Assembly (NCBI GenBank): GCA_946410475.1
Contig: CAMKAM010000044.1
Location: 1-9,569 of the forward strand
Length of the DNA: 9,569 bases
Direction of reading: 5' to 3'
DNA from: an uncultured Bacillota bacterium
GTDB taxonomy: Bacteria > Bacillota > Clostridia > Peptostreptococcales > Anaerovoracaceae
The translations under genes and the position numbers were made by a program. Below, one piece after another: positions 1 through 6,776 of the stretch (position 1 is its first letter; each line of letters begins with the position of its first letter). The notes beneath the pieces were generated by a model, which was not told where the DNA came from, made no database searches, and saw only the letters and a program-made list of their open reading frames with translations.

Positions 1-618
1 GCCGATAGCCAGCGTGTGCAGGAAGTAAACACCGCCCGCGGCGAACCATCCGAATATTCCGCACAGGAGCATGCTCCCAAGGATACCGCCTATCGAGCCT
101 TCAATAGTCTTCTTGGGGCTGATCTTCGGGCAGAGCTTGTGCTTGCCGAGAGCATAGCCTGTAAAGTAAGCGAATATGTCCGTTCCGAATGCCGAGAAAA
201 CTATCGTCCACACCAGTATGCTGTGTACCGTCTGATCGACCAGCACCACGTGATAAGAGAAAAGAACGATATACACGACTCCGATGATCGTAGCCATGCC
301 GTCTTCAAGTTTCCTCTCATCGAACTTGAAAAGATACAGGCACGAGCAGACTACCAACAGGACCAGCCAGCACATATATAGCTCCGGTCTGTATACCCCG
401 CTCCAGATCCTGAGGGTGTCGATCCCGTAAAGCAGCAGAGCGAACACGCAGCCGATCGGATATGACGGCTTGATGTCCATGCTCTTGAATCCCTTCATGA
501 ATTCATAAAGCCCCGCTATACCGATGATGAAGCACGCTATCCTCAGCACATCGCCTCCGAAATAAAGGACGGCGAGCAGCGGGACCATTATCAGACCTGA
601 TAGTATCCTGGTTTTCAT
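1..618 (-). CDS. cdsA: Phosphatidate cytidylyltransferase (CDP-diacylglycerol synthase), 5' part only
   Basis: Integral membrane enzyme that makes CDP-diacylglycerol from phosphatidic acid and CTP, the branch point for bacterial phospholipids. My translation of the minus strand gives 206 residues starting MKTRILSGLIMVPLLAVLYF. The family is usually about 260-280 residues, so the C-terminus, including the family signature, lies beyond the window edge. Several hydrophobic segments are visible (roughly residues 6-20, 26-40, 55-66, 80-97, 109-126, 134-150, 175-203). The conserved cytosolic stretch reads GTDIFAYFTG (145-154) followed by GKHKL and ISPKKTIEG (166-174), typical of CdsA. The start ATG overlaps the uppS stop as ATGA (615-618), and a GGAGG (628-632) lies 9 nt upstream inside uppS, so it is probably translationally coupled. 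uppS followed by cdsA is the standard order. The identification is firm; only the 3' end is unseen. Confidence 0.95.
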   Translation of the reverse strand, partial: MKTRILSGLIMVPLLAVLYFGGDVLRIACFIIGIAGLYEFMKGFKSMDIKPSYPIGCVFALLLYGIDTLRIWSGVYRPELYMCWLVLLVVCSCLYLFKFDERKLEDGMATIIGVVYIVLFSYHVVLVDQTVHSILVWTIVFSAFGTDIFAYFTGYALGKHKLCPKISPKKTIEGSIGGILGSMLLCGIFGWFAAGGVYFLHTLAIG

Positions 619-1340
619 TTGTTGCGTCCTCCGAATCTTCTGTCTCTGTCTTTATAACTCAGAACGAGTTCTTCATATGTATCAGGATCGAGATCCGGCC
701 AAAGTATATCAGTGAATATCATCTCGCTGTAAGCGATCTGCCACAGCAGATAATTCGATATCCTGATCTCGCCGCTGGTGCGTATAAGAAGATCCGGATC
801 AGGTATATCGTACCTGCCGGTCAGAAGCGCTTTTGAGATCGCTTCTTCATCGATATCTTCAGGCTCCAGTTCACCGAGTTTAACCTTTTCGGCAAGTTCC
901 CTCACGGCATCCGTGATCTCAGCGCGGCTGCCGTAATTGAGGCATATATTGAACTTCATCCCGTCATTGGACTTCGTCCGCTCTATAGTTTTCTCGAGTC
1001 TGTCGACAGCCGGCGCAGGAAGCTTCCTCCAGTCGCCGAGAACGTTGACCCGGACGTTGTTCCTGTATAATTCTTCGAGATCGCTGTCTACGAACTTTAC
1101 GAGAAGACGAAAAATACCGCCCACTTCTTCCGCTGAGCGTTTCCAGTTCTCCGTAGAAAATGCATAAACCGTGAGATACTCTATCCCCATATCGCTGGAG
1201 CGTCTGACTATCTCCCTCATCGATCTCATGCCGGCGTTGTGACCCATCACTCTGGGCAGTTTTCTTTTTTCAGCCCATCTGCCGTTGCCGTCCATTATGA
1301 CGGCAACGTGACGGGGTATCTTATCATTCGTTCGGTCCAT
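615..1340 (-). CDS. uppS: Undecaprenyl diphosphate synthase (cis-prenyltransferase)
   Basis: Cytosolic cis-prenyltransferase that extends farnesyl diphosphate with isopentenyl diphosphate to C55 undecaprenyl diphosphate, the lipid carrier for peptidoglycan and wall polymers. The 241 residues match the family's usual length. Visible motifs are HVAVIMDGNGRWA (11-23) with the catalytic Asp at 17, GH (33-34), YAFSTENWKR (59-68), NYGSRAEI (135-142), and DPDLLIRTSGEIRISN (181-196), whose Arg187, Arg193 and Ser195 bind the IPP diphosphate. LLWQIAYSE and LWPD follow. The start ATG sits in a TGATG junction with frr (1-nt overlap). A GGAGGT (1344-1349) is only 3 nt from the ATG, which is short spacing and suggests coupling to termination of frr. 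Nothing is missing or odd in the protein. Confidence 0.97.
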   Translation of the reverse strand: MDRTNDKIPRHVAVIMDGNGRWAEKRKLPRVMGHNAGMRSMREIVRRSSDMGIEYLTVYAFSTENWKRSAEEVGGIFRLLVKFVDSDLEELYRNNVRVNVLGDWRKLPAPAVDRLEKTIERTKSNDGMKFNICLNYGSRAEITDAVRELAEKVKLGELEPEDIDEEAISKALLTGRYDIPDPDLLIRTSGEIRISNYLLWQIAYSEMIFTDILWPDLDPDTYEELVLSYKDRDRRFGGRNK

Positions 1341-1897
1341 CAGACCTCCATGATCTCTTTCTCTTTGTTGGCAACGATATTGTCGATGTCCTTGATAGCC
1401 TTGTCTGTAGCCTTCTGGATATCATCGAGGAAAGATTTGACGTCGTCCTCTGTCAGATCTCCGTTCTTTTCCTCTTTCTTGATCTCGTCGTTAGCCTTTC
1501 TTCTGAGGTTTCTCGCTGCGACCTTGGCTTCTTCGCCTATGCCGCGCGCCTTCTTGGCGAGTTCCTTTCTTCTCTCCTCTGTAAGCTGAGGAATGGACAG
1601 TCTTACGGCTTTACCGTCGTTCGCCGGATTGATACCGATGTTTGCAGCAAGTATCGCTCTTTCGATATCGCCTACCGACTTCGGATCGAACGGTGTTACG
1701 AGCAGTGTGCGCGGATCAGGCGCAGCTACAGTCGCGAGCTGTTTGAGCGGAGTCATCGATCCGTAATACTCTACTTCGACTCTGTCGAGGAGAGCCGGAT
1801 TCGCTCTGCCTGCTCTTACAGCATTCAGTTCTTCCTTAAGATTATCCATGCTCTTGACCAATTTTTCTTCGAGCGTTGTCATTACCTGTTCTGACAT
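1340..1897 (-). CDS. frr: Ribosome recycling factor
   Basis: Cytosolic factor that, with EF-G, splits the post-termination 70S ribosome and frees mRNA and tRNA. The 185 residues are the standard RRF length. The N-terminal helix leads into the conserved NAVRAGRANPALLD (25-38). The beta-rich domain II has YYGSMTPLKQLA (44-55) and PFDPKSVGDIERAI (69-82), and then NPANDGKAVRLSIPQLTEERRKEL. The long C-terminal helical bundle is Lys/Glu rich and ends in EKEIMEV. The start is well fixed: TAAGGAGG places the Shine-Dalgarno sequence across the pyrH stop, and the intergenic gap is only 10 nt. pyrH-frr-uppS is the classical order. Confidence 0.98.
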   Translation of the reverse strand: MSEQVMTTLEEKLVKSMDNLKEELNAVRAGRANPALLDRVEVEYYGSMTPLKQLATVAAPDPRTLLVTPFDPKSVGDIERAILAANIGINPANDGKAVRLSIPQLTEERRKELAKKARGIGEEAKVAARNLRRKANDEIKKEEKNGDLTEDDVKSFLDDIQKATDKAIKDIDNIVANKEKEIMEV

Positions 1898-1907
1898 GAT
1901 TTCCTCC

Positions 1908-2612
1908 TTATGTTATAGATGTGCCTATTTTTTCTCCGCATACAGCCTTCATCACGTTTCCTTCTCCGGCTATAGCGAATACCTTGATATCGATGTTATT
2001 ATCCCTGCACAGCGAGGCTGCCGTGGAATCCATCACCTTCAGATCCTTCTCGAGAACATCCCAGTGCGTGAGGTGTTCGTACCTTACAGCATTCGGATCC
2101 AGTTTCGGATCTGCCGAATATACAGCGTCGATGTTCTTCGCCAAAAGGATCACTTCGGCGTCTATCTCAGCAGCTCTGAGAGCAGCTGTCGTATCCGTCG
2201 AGAAGAACGGATTTCCTGTACCTGCTCCGAATATCACTATCTTGCCTTCTTCAAGCTGATGGATCGCCCTTCTCCTGATATAGGGTTCAGCGACTTCCCT
2301 CATCTCGATAGCAGTCTGCACTCTTGTCTGCATCCCGATATCCTCAAAGGCTTCCTGCAGAGCAAGAGCGTTCATGCAGGTCGCGAGCATGCCGATGTAA
2401 TCAGCCGTCGCCCTGTCCATGTTACTGCTGGTCCTTCCTCTCCAGAAGTTGCCTCCTCCGACAACGACGGCGATCTGGACACCGCAGTCATAGACATCTT
2501 TGATCTCCGCTGCCATTTTCTTGATGGTCGGCGTATCAAGGCCGAAGCCTTTCTCGCCCGCCAGCGCCTCTCCGCTGACTTTTAGTAAAACTCTTTTGTA
2601 GATCGGTTTCAT
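1908..2612 (-). CDS. pyrH: UMP kinase (uridylate kinase)
   Basis: Cytosolic hexameric kinase of the amino-acid-kinase fold that phosphorylates UMP to UDP with ATP in pyrimidine nucleotide synthesis. The 234 residues are near the usual 235-245. Visible motifs are LLKVSGEAL (9-17) at the phosphate-binding Lys, VVVGGGNFWRG (49-59), DYIGMLATCMNALALQ (71-86), GAGTGNPFFSTDTTAALRA (129-147), and LLAKNIDAVYSADP (156-169), all PyrH-specific. The ATG has an AAAGGAG (2621-2627) 8 nt upstream. A strong sigma-A-like promoter (2639-2666) leaves a leader of only about 20 nt, with no room for an attenuator or riboswitch. pyrH is the first gene of its unit here; rpsB and tsf, which often precede it, are not adjacent. 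Confidence 0.98.
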   Translation of the reverse strand: MKPIYKRVLLKVSGEALAGEKGFGLDTPTIKKMAAEIKDVYDCGVQIAVVVGGGNFWRGRTSSNMDRATADYIGMLATCMNALALQEAFEDIGMQTRVQTAIEMREVAEPYIRRRAIHQLEEGKIVIFGAGTGNPFFSTDTTAALRAAEIDAEVILLAKNIDAVYSADPKLDPNAVRYEHLTHWDVLEKDLKVMDSTAASLCRDNNIDIKVFAIAGEGNVMKAVCGEKIGTSIT

Positions 2613-2638
2613 ATCCTGGTCTCCTTTTCCAATTGTTT

Positions 2639-2666
2639 ATTATACCATATATCGATACAGTGTCAC
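2639..2666 (-). promoter_or_regulatory. Predicted sigma-A-type promoter of the pyrH-frr-uppS-cdsA operon
   Basis: On the minus strand, GTGACA (2661-2666, five of six matches to TTGACA) is followed by a 16-nt spacer and a perfect TATAAT (2639-2644). A TGg directly before it makes an extended -10. The expected transcription start is near 2632, about 20 nt upstream of the pyrH ATG. This is recognised by consensus only and has not been tested. Confidence 0.8.
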
Positions 2667-2695
2667 TTGTCTTTTTCTTTGGTTCTTGCTATTAT
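2667..2695 (+). promoter_or_regulatory. Predicted promoter of the zinc-ribbon membrane protein gene
   Basis: On the plus strand, TTGTCT (2667-2672, four of six) is followed by a 17-nt spacer and TATTAT (2690-2695, five of six). The expected start is near 2702, about 30 nt before the ATG at 2734. The -35 box directly abuts the -35 box of the divergent pyrH promoter, so the two polymerase sites would crowd each other. It is weaker than the pyrH promoter by consensus match. Confidence 0.6.
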
Positions 2696-2733
2696 ATGTT
2701 CTCGGAAAAGTACCGTAAAAGGAGGTATTGATT

Positions 2734-3318
2734 ATGTCGCTTGTTAGATGTCCCAAATGCGGTCATGCCGCATCGGATGATTCGATAAGGTGCGGATTCT
2801 GCGGACAGGTGCTGAAACCCGAGATCGCAGAAGCCGAAGAAGCAGAAAGAAGAGCCAAAGCGCGCGCCGAGGCCGAAGCAGAAAGAGCGCGCAAAGCCGA
2901 AGAGCAGAAAAACTCAGTCATTCCGGAAGAAAAGACTGTCTCGGAACAGGTAACTGCGGAAGAAACGGCAAACGCCGGCCGCTCGGGGCGGAGCAAAAAG
3001 AAGAAAGGAAAAGGTCTCAAGATCTTCATCATATTCCTGATACTCGCCCTCATCGCCTGCGGAGCTTACTGGTTCCTGCAAAACAGAGAGTCAGCAGATT
3101 TCGATGAGACCATCACGGAAGAACCGGCCGAGATAGAAGATGAGGTCACAGATGAAGGATTCACTGAAGATGAAGGCGTCATTGTAGACAACGGCGAAGA
3201 GCAGCCCGCAGACGGCGAGGAATATTATGAACCTGCAGAAGACGGAGGCACAGAAGATAATGGTGCACAGGGCGGCCAGGACGTAACGGACGACGATCCA
3301 TTCGCCGACGAAGAATGA
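2734..3318 (+). CDS. Zinc-ribbon, single-pass membrane protein with acidic extracytoplasmic tail; function unknown
   Basis: No specific family beyond a generic zinc ribbon is recognised. The 194-residue protein has four visible parts. (1) An N-terminal zinc ribbon with C6-P-K-C9-G and C20-G-F-C23-G. (2) A charged Ala/Glu/Arg/Lys helix (about 29-60), probably a coiled coil. (3) A linker ending in a Lys/Arg cluster (86-96) before one transmembrane segment (about 97-115, IFIIFLILALIACGAYWFL). (4) A tail (119-194) in which I count 33 Asp/Glu in 76 residues and no Lys or Arg. Positive residues before the segment predict an inside zinc ribbon and an outside acidic tail. I chose ATG 2734 because GGAGG (2721-2725) is 8 nt upstream; the in-frame TTG at 2728 would be only 2 nt away. 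It is divergent from pyrH and convergent with the secreted protease-like gene. Function could be sensing, scaffolding or envelope charge; the sequence does not decide. Confidence 0.85.
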   Translation: MSLVRCPKCGHAASDDSIRCGFCGQVLKPEIAEAEEAERRAKARAEAEAERARKAEEQKNSVIPEEKTVSEQVTAEETANAGRSGRSKKKKGKGLKIFIIFLILALIACGAYWFLQNRESADFDETITEEPAEIEDEVTDEGFTEDEGVIVDNGEEQPADGEEYYEPAEDGGTEDNGAQGGQDVTDDDPFADEE

Positions 3319-3344
3319 TTCGAACAATTATAAAATGAAAACAA

Positions 3345-3376
3345 GAAAAGAGAGGACCGCTCGGTCCTCTCTTTTC
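3345..3376. terminator. Bidirectional intrinsic terminator between convergent genes
   Basis: A perfect 14-bp stem (3345-3358 with 3363-3376) closes a 4-nt loop GCTC. The core is GC-rich (gagaggacc) and the outer ends are AAAA/TTTT, so either strand gives a hairpin ending in a U run. The minus-strand side continues into a further T-rich tail towards 3327, so termination is likely stronger for the protease-like gene (stop at 3417) than for the zinc-ribbon gene (stop at 3318). Confidence 0.88.
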
Positions 3377-3416
3377 CGGTTTGATTTGAGATTATATATT
3401 TACTTTTCATTATCTA

Positions 3417-4721
3417 TCAGAATACGATGCACTGCGGGGAACTCGTATCCGAGTACCAGCTGATCTCGCTGAGCGCTCTATATACTCTGCCCTCCTGGAC
3501 ATAAACTGGATCTATCGCGATCAATCTGTCGAGACAGACATTGCTCTCCGTCGTGCCCATCGTATATCCGATAACTGCCACATAGTGATTGTTGCCGCTG
3601 TAGCCATTATGTACTTTTATGACACACGGCTTTCCTTTTCTGATCTCCCTGTAAGCTCTTACATAACAGCTCCTCGCAGAACTGAACCAGATGCAATCGC
3701 CGTTTCCTTCCGCCCAGTAAGCAGCATTCGAATGGTGACCGTATACTGCCCAGAGCTTGCCATAGTATGTGTCGAATGATCTGTACTCTTTTCTTACCGG
3801 GTCATATCCGCTCCTGGAGAATTTACCATCAAGTACAGCTCTGCAGTAAGCCATGCTGTACAATCCGCACGGACCCGAGAAAGTCTGTCTGCCGATGTTC
3901 TCGATCACATTCGAGTTGAACTTCAGGATCGTATGGTTCGTCTTGTAAAGCACAGGAACTGACGCAGTGCTGGCCGGCGTTTCTCTCGGGATCGACTTTA
4001 CGACTTTGAATTTCTTCGAGAGAATGACTCTGCCTTTGCCCTTATTGTCCTTTGCATATATCACATAACGATATGTACCTGCAGGGAGTTTTCCGAACTT
4101 GATCGAAGTATCGACACTCGCTATATTGAACTTCCTCGACTTCGGGTTGACTTTTTTATAGAAGCCCGACTTCCATGAGCCCTTTGAATTCGTAATGCCG
4201 ATCACTACTTTCGTCATCTTGAACTTGGAATGGACTTTACCCTTCATATCAAAGCCATGTCCCTTGATCATGTAATATGACGGAGTGTTATAGTACACAG
4301 GCTTCATCTCAGAAACCGTAAACTTTTTGCGGATGACATTACGACCGGACCCGGAGGAGTCTTTAGCATATACGGTATAATAGTATGTGCCTGCCTTGAG
4401 CTTTCCGAATTTGATCTTTGTATCAACAGTTTTGATATTGAATGATTTGGAATTCGGGTTTACCGGAACATTTTTACCGACAAGCCAATGATTGCGTGAA
4501 TTCTTGATGCCGACACGGACATAAGTCAGCTTTTTAGTAGAACTCACCTTGCCTTTCAGCGTAACAGGGCTCCCGATGTACAAACGGCCGGGAACACTGT
4601 ATTTTGTGGCCTTTACGGCACTTGCCTTTCCAGCTGCACTGACATTTTGCGGAATAAAAATACCGGTCAAAGCCAGGATCAGTGAAATCGACACACAAAC
4701 TAATCTGCGCGCAAAAATCAT
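3417..4721 (-). CDS. Secreted C39-like (papain-fold) cysteine peptidase with two basic beta-repeat domains
   Basis: Predicted exported protein of 434 residues. A signal peptide (1 to about 30) has RR at 5-6, a hydrophobic core (7-23) and a VSA-A cleavage site. Two tandem repeats follow (41-136 and 144-240), about half identical by eye. Shared landmarks are LKGKV/MKGKV, VNP, FNI, VDT, IKFGKL, AGTY and YAKD. They look like Ig-like beta domains. I count 47 Lys/Arg against 6 Asp/Glu in 31-240. After a linker (241-258) comes a papain-like domain resembling Peptidase_C39_2: Gln279 (oxyanion), SGPCG with Cys285, NNHYVAVIGY with His379, and AIDP with Asp404. All triad positions are present, so it may be active; the substrate is unknown. 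No LPXTG, SLH or lipobox is seen. The ATG has GGAGGAG (4727-4733) 5 nt upstream. It has its own promoter and is separated from ribF by a terminator. Confidence 0.88.
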   Translation of the reverse strand: MIFARRLVCVSISLILALTGIFIPQNVSAAGKASAVKATKYSVPGRLYIGSPVTLKGKVSSTKKLTYVRVGIKNSRNHWLVGKNVPVNPNSKSFNIKTVDTKIKFGKLKAGTYYYTVYAKDSSGSGRNVIRKKFTVSEMKPVYYNTPSYYMIKGHGFDMKGKVHSKFKMTKVVIGITNSKGSWKSGFYKKVNPKSRKFNIASVDTSIKFGKLPAGTYRYVIYAKDNKGKGRVILSKKFKVVKSIPRETPASTASVPVLYKTNHTILKFNSNVIENIGRQTFSGPCGLYSMAYCRAVLDGKFSRSGYDPVRKEYRSFDTYYGKLWAVYGHHSNAAYWAEGNGDCIWFSSARSCYVRAYREIRKGKPCVIKVHNGYSGNNHYVAVIGYTMGTTESNVCLDRLIAIDPVYVQEGRVYRALSEISWYSDTSSPQCIVF

Positions 4722-4767
4722 AAAAACTCCTCCAGACTTATGGACCAGTGTTGAAGTTTACGATAAT

Positions 4768-4795
4768 ATTATCATTGCTACCCCCAATATAACAA
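4768..4795 (-). promoter_or_regulatory. Possible promoter of the secreted peptidase gene
   Basis: On the minus strand, TTGTTA (4790-4795, four of six) is followed by a 16-nt spacer and GATAAT (4768-4773, five of six). The start would be near 4761, giving a leader of about 40 nt. The spacer has a G5 run. The -10 box lies inside a 12-bp perfect palindrome (4762-4773), which could be an operator. The consensus is moderate and the region is AT-rich, so chance matches are possible. Confidence 0.45.
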
Positions 4796-4862
4796 TATCT
4801 TTTTTTGAGGAAACCTGCTTTTTCTTGTATTTTTTCACTCTTTTATCACTTTTCCACACACC

Positions 4863-4893
4863 AAAAAACCCCACTCATCAAGATGATGTGGGG
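4863..4893 (-). terminator. Intrinsic terminator of the infB-rbfA-nrnA-truB-ribF operon
   Basis: Read on the minus strand, CCCCAC-a-TCAT, loop CTTG, ATGA-GTGGGG forms a 10-bp stem with one bulged A, followed at once by six T (4868 to 4863). It lies about 50 nt after the ribF stop. This separates the housekeeping operon from the peptidase gene downstream. Confidence 0.9.
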
Positions 4894-4944
4894 TGACAGG
4901 CTCTTTGATATGATTCGTTATCTATATGATGTTCCACATAACGA

Positions 4945-5883
4945 TCACATTTCGCCCGAATGCATCCTTTCAGCTGTTACACAGTCCTTCTCTATCTGCT
5001 TTTTCAGTTCTTCTATACCGGAGAACTTCTTTTCTTCTCTTATTCTATCCAGGAATCGCACCTCGATATCACAACCGTATATGTCATTATCGAAATCGAA
5101 TATGTTGGTCTCTATATTTTTTTCGTACTCCCCTATAGTTGGTTTCACTCCTACGTTCGTGATGGATCTGTACTCTTTACCGTTATACTTGCACGTAGTT
5201 TGGTATACTCCGTTTGCCGGCTGGACCATGCCCTCATCTACCGAGATATTGCATGTAGGGAAACCGATGGTCCTCCCGAGTTTGTTCCCTTCGGCAACTG
5301 TTCCTTTTATGACATATGGTCTGCCCAAAAGCCGTGCCGCTTCCTTCATATCTCCCGTCATAACAGCCTTCCTGATCAATGTGGAACTTACTACATCGCT
5401 TCCATCTTTAACGGGATCCATGACATGAAGATCGAATCCAAGTTCTTCCGCAAGAGCAAAAAATAGTTCTGTATCCCCTGCTGCCTTTGCACCGAATCTG
5501 TAATTGAATCCGCAGAACGCATCTTTCATCCTGAACTTTTCTATCAGCAGTTCCCTGACATATCTTTCAGGACTCATGTTCCTGATCTCTTCCGTGAACG
5601 GGATGTTGAACAGTACACCTATGCCTTCATTCTCGAGTATCTCAGCCTTATCATCAGCATATATGATCTCAGGGACTTTATCGCCTGTTATCAGCGCGCT
5701 AGGATGGTTCGAGAAAGTGAACACAGCCGGTACTAGACCCTTCTCAGCAGCCGTCTTTTTCATGCTCCTGATAAGGTGCATATGTCCGGTATGCAGCCCG
5801 TCAAAATTGCCAAGCGCAACAGCAGTATTGTCCATGATGTCGATCTCTTCAAGACTGTTGAATATCTTCATTTCGTTTCTCAT
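4945..5883 (-). CDS. ribF: Bifunctional riboflavin kinase / FAD synthetase
   Basis: Cytosolic enzyme that phosphorylates riboflavin to FMN and adenylates FMN to FAD. The 312 residues are the normal full length for the two-domain form. The N-terminal nucleotidyltransferase domain has ALGNFDGLHTGH (23-34), FCGFNYRFGAKAAGD (123-137) and VVSSTLIR (164-171). The C-terminal kinase domain has GRTIGFPTCNI (203-213), NGVYQT (224-229), ITNVGVKPTIG (241-251) and ETNIFDFDNDIYG (258-270). The start ATG overlaps the truB stop as ATGA (5880-5883). No good Shine-Dalgarno precedes it, so translation probably depends on coupling. A second in-frame ATG (codon 5) is possible but has no better signal. No FMN riboswitch is seen ahead of the gene, and it is the last gene of its operon. 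Confidence 0.97.
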   Translation of the reverse strand: MRNEMKIFNSLEEIDIMDNTAVALGNFDGLHTGHMHLIRSMKKTAAEKGLVPAVFTFSNHPSALITGDKVPEIIYADDKAEILENEGIGVLFNIPFTEEIRNMSPERYVRELLIEKFRMKDAFCGFNYRFGAKAAGDTELFFALAEELGFDLHVMDPVKDGSDVVSSTLIRKAVMTGDMKEAARLLGRPYVIKGTVAEGNKLGRTIGFPTCNISVDEGMVQPANGVYQTTCKYNGKEYRSITNVGVKPTIGEYEKNIETNIFDFDNDIYGCDIEVRFLDRIREEKKFSGIEELKKQIEKDCVTAERMHSGEM

Positions 5884-6776
5884 TTCTTTTCAGTGTCAAA
5901 TATTTTCTCCGGGATCATCATCCCGTCTTCTCCCACATGTATGATGCCGATAAATCTGCTTCCTTCGAAGACAGTGAATCTGCCGCCTTTCGCAGACTTC
6001 ATAACATCGCTCCTGTCCGGGAAAGGTATGTGCTTACCATCGATAAGGCGGTTGGCTTCTTCAGGAGTAACGTATATCTTCTCCATATCGAGCGGATAAT
6101 ACGGCGGATAGATGATCGCTTCGATTTCCTCAGCAGTCATCTCTTTCAGCGCATCCGCATCAACGGATTCTTCTATCCTCAGTCCTGCGCTCAGAGTACG
6201 CTCAAGAGAGCTCATACAGGCGCCGCATCCGAGGACCCTCCCCGCCTCATCGCAGATGGATCTGACATATGTCCCCCGTCCGCACAGTATCCTAAGGGTT
6301 ACATAATAATCTTTTATGTTCAGTATTTCTATCTCATCAACGTGTATTTTGCGCGGTTTTACTTCTATTTCAATACCCTTTCTGGCATATTCATAGAGTT
6401 TTTTCCCTTTATATTTCAGCGCCGAGTACATCGGCGGGGTCTGCAGGATATCTCCTTCAAACCCTTTCAGAACATCCGTGACACGTCTGAGCTGTTCCTC
6501 ATCAGGGATAACTTCCTCCAGCGTGGTACCCCAGATATCCTGAGTGTCCGTCCTTCGGCCAAGCAGCATCCCGCAGACATATTCCTTTTTTTCATCGTCC
6601 AGATACTGCATTATCCTGGTCGCCCTTCCCACACATACAGGAAGGACGCCTGTCGCCATCGGATCGAGCGTCCCTGCGTGGCCGACTTTCTTTATTCCGG
6701 TCAGCCGTCTTATCATTCCAACGCAGTCATGTGATGTCATGCCCTGCGGTTTGTTCAGATTGATTATCCCCTGCAT
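5880..6776 (-). CDS. truB: tRNA pseudouridine(55) synthase
   Basis: Cytosolic enzyme that isomerises U55 in the T-arm of elongator tRNAs to pseudouridine. The 298 residues are normal for the family. The N-terminus reads GIINLNKPQGMTSHD (3-17), followed by KVGHAGTLDPMATGVLPVC (30-48) with the catalytic Asp at 38. Further motifs are KEYVCGMLLGRRTDTQD (64-80), QTPPMYSALKYKGKKLYEYA (112-131) and CGRGTYVRSICDEAG (165-179). A C-terminal region (about 225-298) corresponds to the accessory PUA-like part of TruB. The gene begins inside the 3' end of nrnA (13-nt overlap) with an AAAGGA just upstream of the ATG. Position after nrnA and before ribF fits the standard clostridial order. Confidence 0.97.
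   Translation of the reverse strand: MQGIINLNKPQGMTSHDCVGMIRRLTGIKKVGHAGTLDPMATGVLPVCVGRATRIMQYLDDEKKEYVCGMLLGRRTDTQDIWGTTLEEVIPDEEQLRRVTDVLKGFEGDILQTPPMYSALKYKGKKLYEYARKGIEIEVKPRKIHVDEIEILNIKDYYVTLRILCGRGTYVRSICDEAGRVLGCGACMSSLERTLSAGLRIEESVDADALKEMTAEEIEAIIYPPYYPLDMEKIYVTPEEANRLIDGKHIPFPDRSDVMKSAKGGRFTVFEGSRFIGIIHVGEDGMMIPEKIFDTEKK

Noticed and set aside
1848..2585. Long plus-strand open frame (245 codons) opposite pyrH and the frr start
   Set aside because: It is antisense to conserved pyrH, of low-complexity composition, and without a family motif.
2728..2733. TTG at 2728 as the start of the zinc-ribbon gene
   Set aside because: It would be only 2 nt from GGAGG; the ATG at 2734 has the normal 8-nt spacing.
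2613..2733. Riboswitch or attenuator in the pyrH leader
   Set aside because: The predicted leader is only about 20 nt and no hairpin with a U-tract is present between promoter and start codon.
3421..3425. Possible wall-anchor or transmembrane tail at the C-terminus of the peptidase-like protein
   Set aside because: The protein ends SPQCIVF with no LPXTG, no hydrophobic segment and no positive tail.
4894..4944. Peptidase gene as a sixth member of the infB-ribF operon
   Set aside because: A strong intrinsic terminator (4863-4893) follows ribF and a separate promoter candidate lies downstream.
4805..5466. Overlapping plus-strand frames of 207 and 168 codons opposite ribF
   Set aside because: They run through the ribF terminator and the conserved ribF coding sequence on the other strand; no start signal or domain is seen.
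5937..6734. Long plus-strand open frame (265 codons) opposite truB
   Set aside because: It lies entirely antisense to a clearly identified truB, has no recognisable domain and no convincing ribosome binding site; it is a codon-bias shadow.
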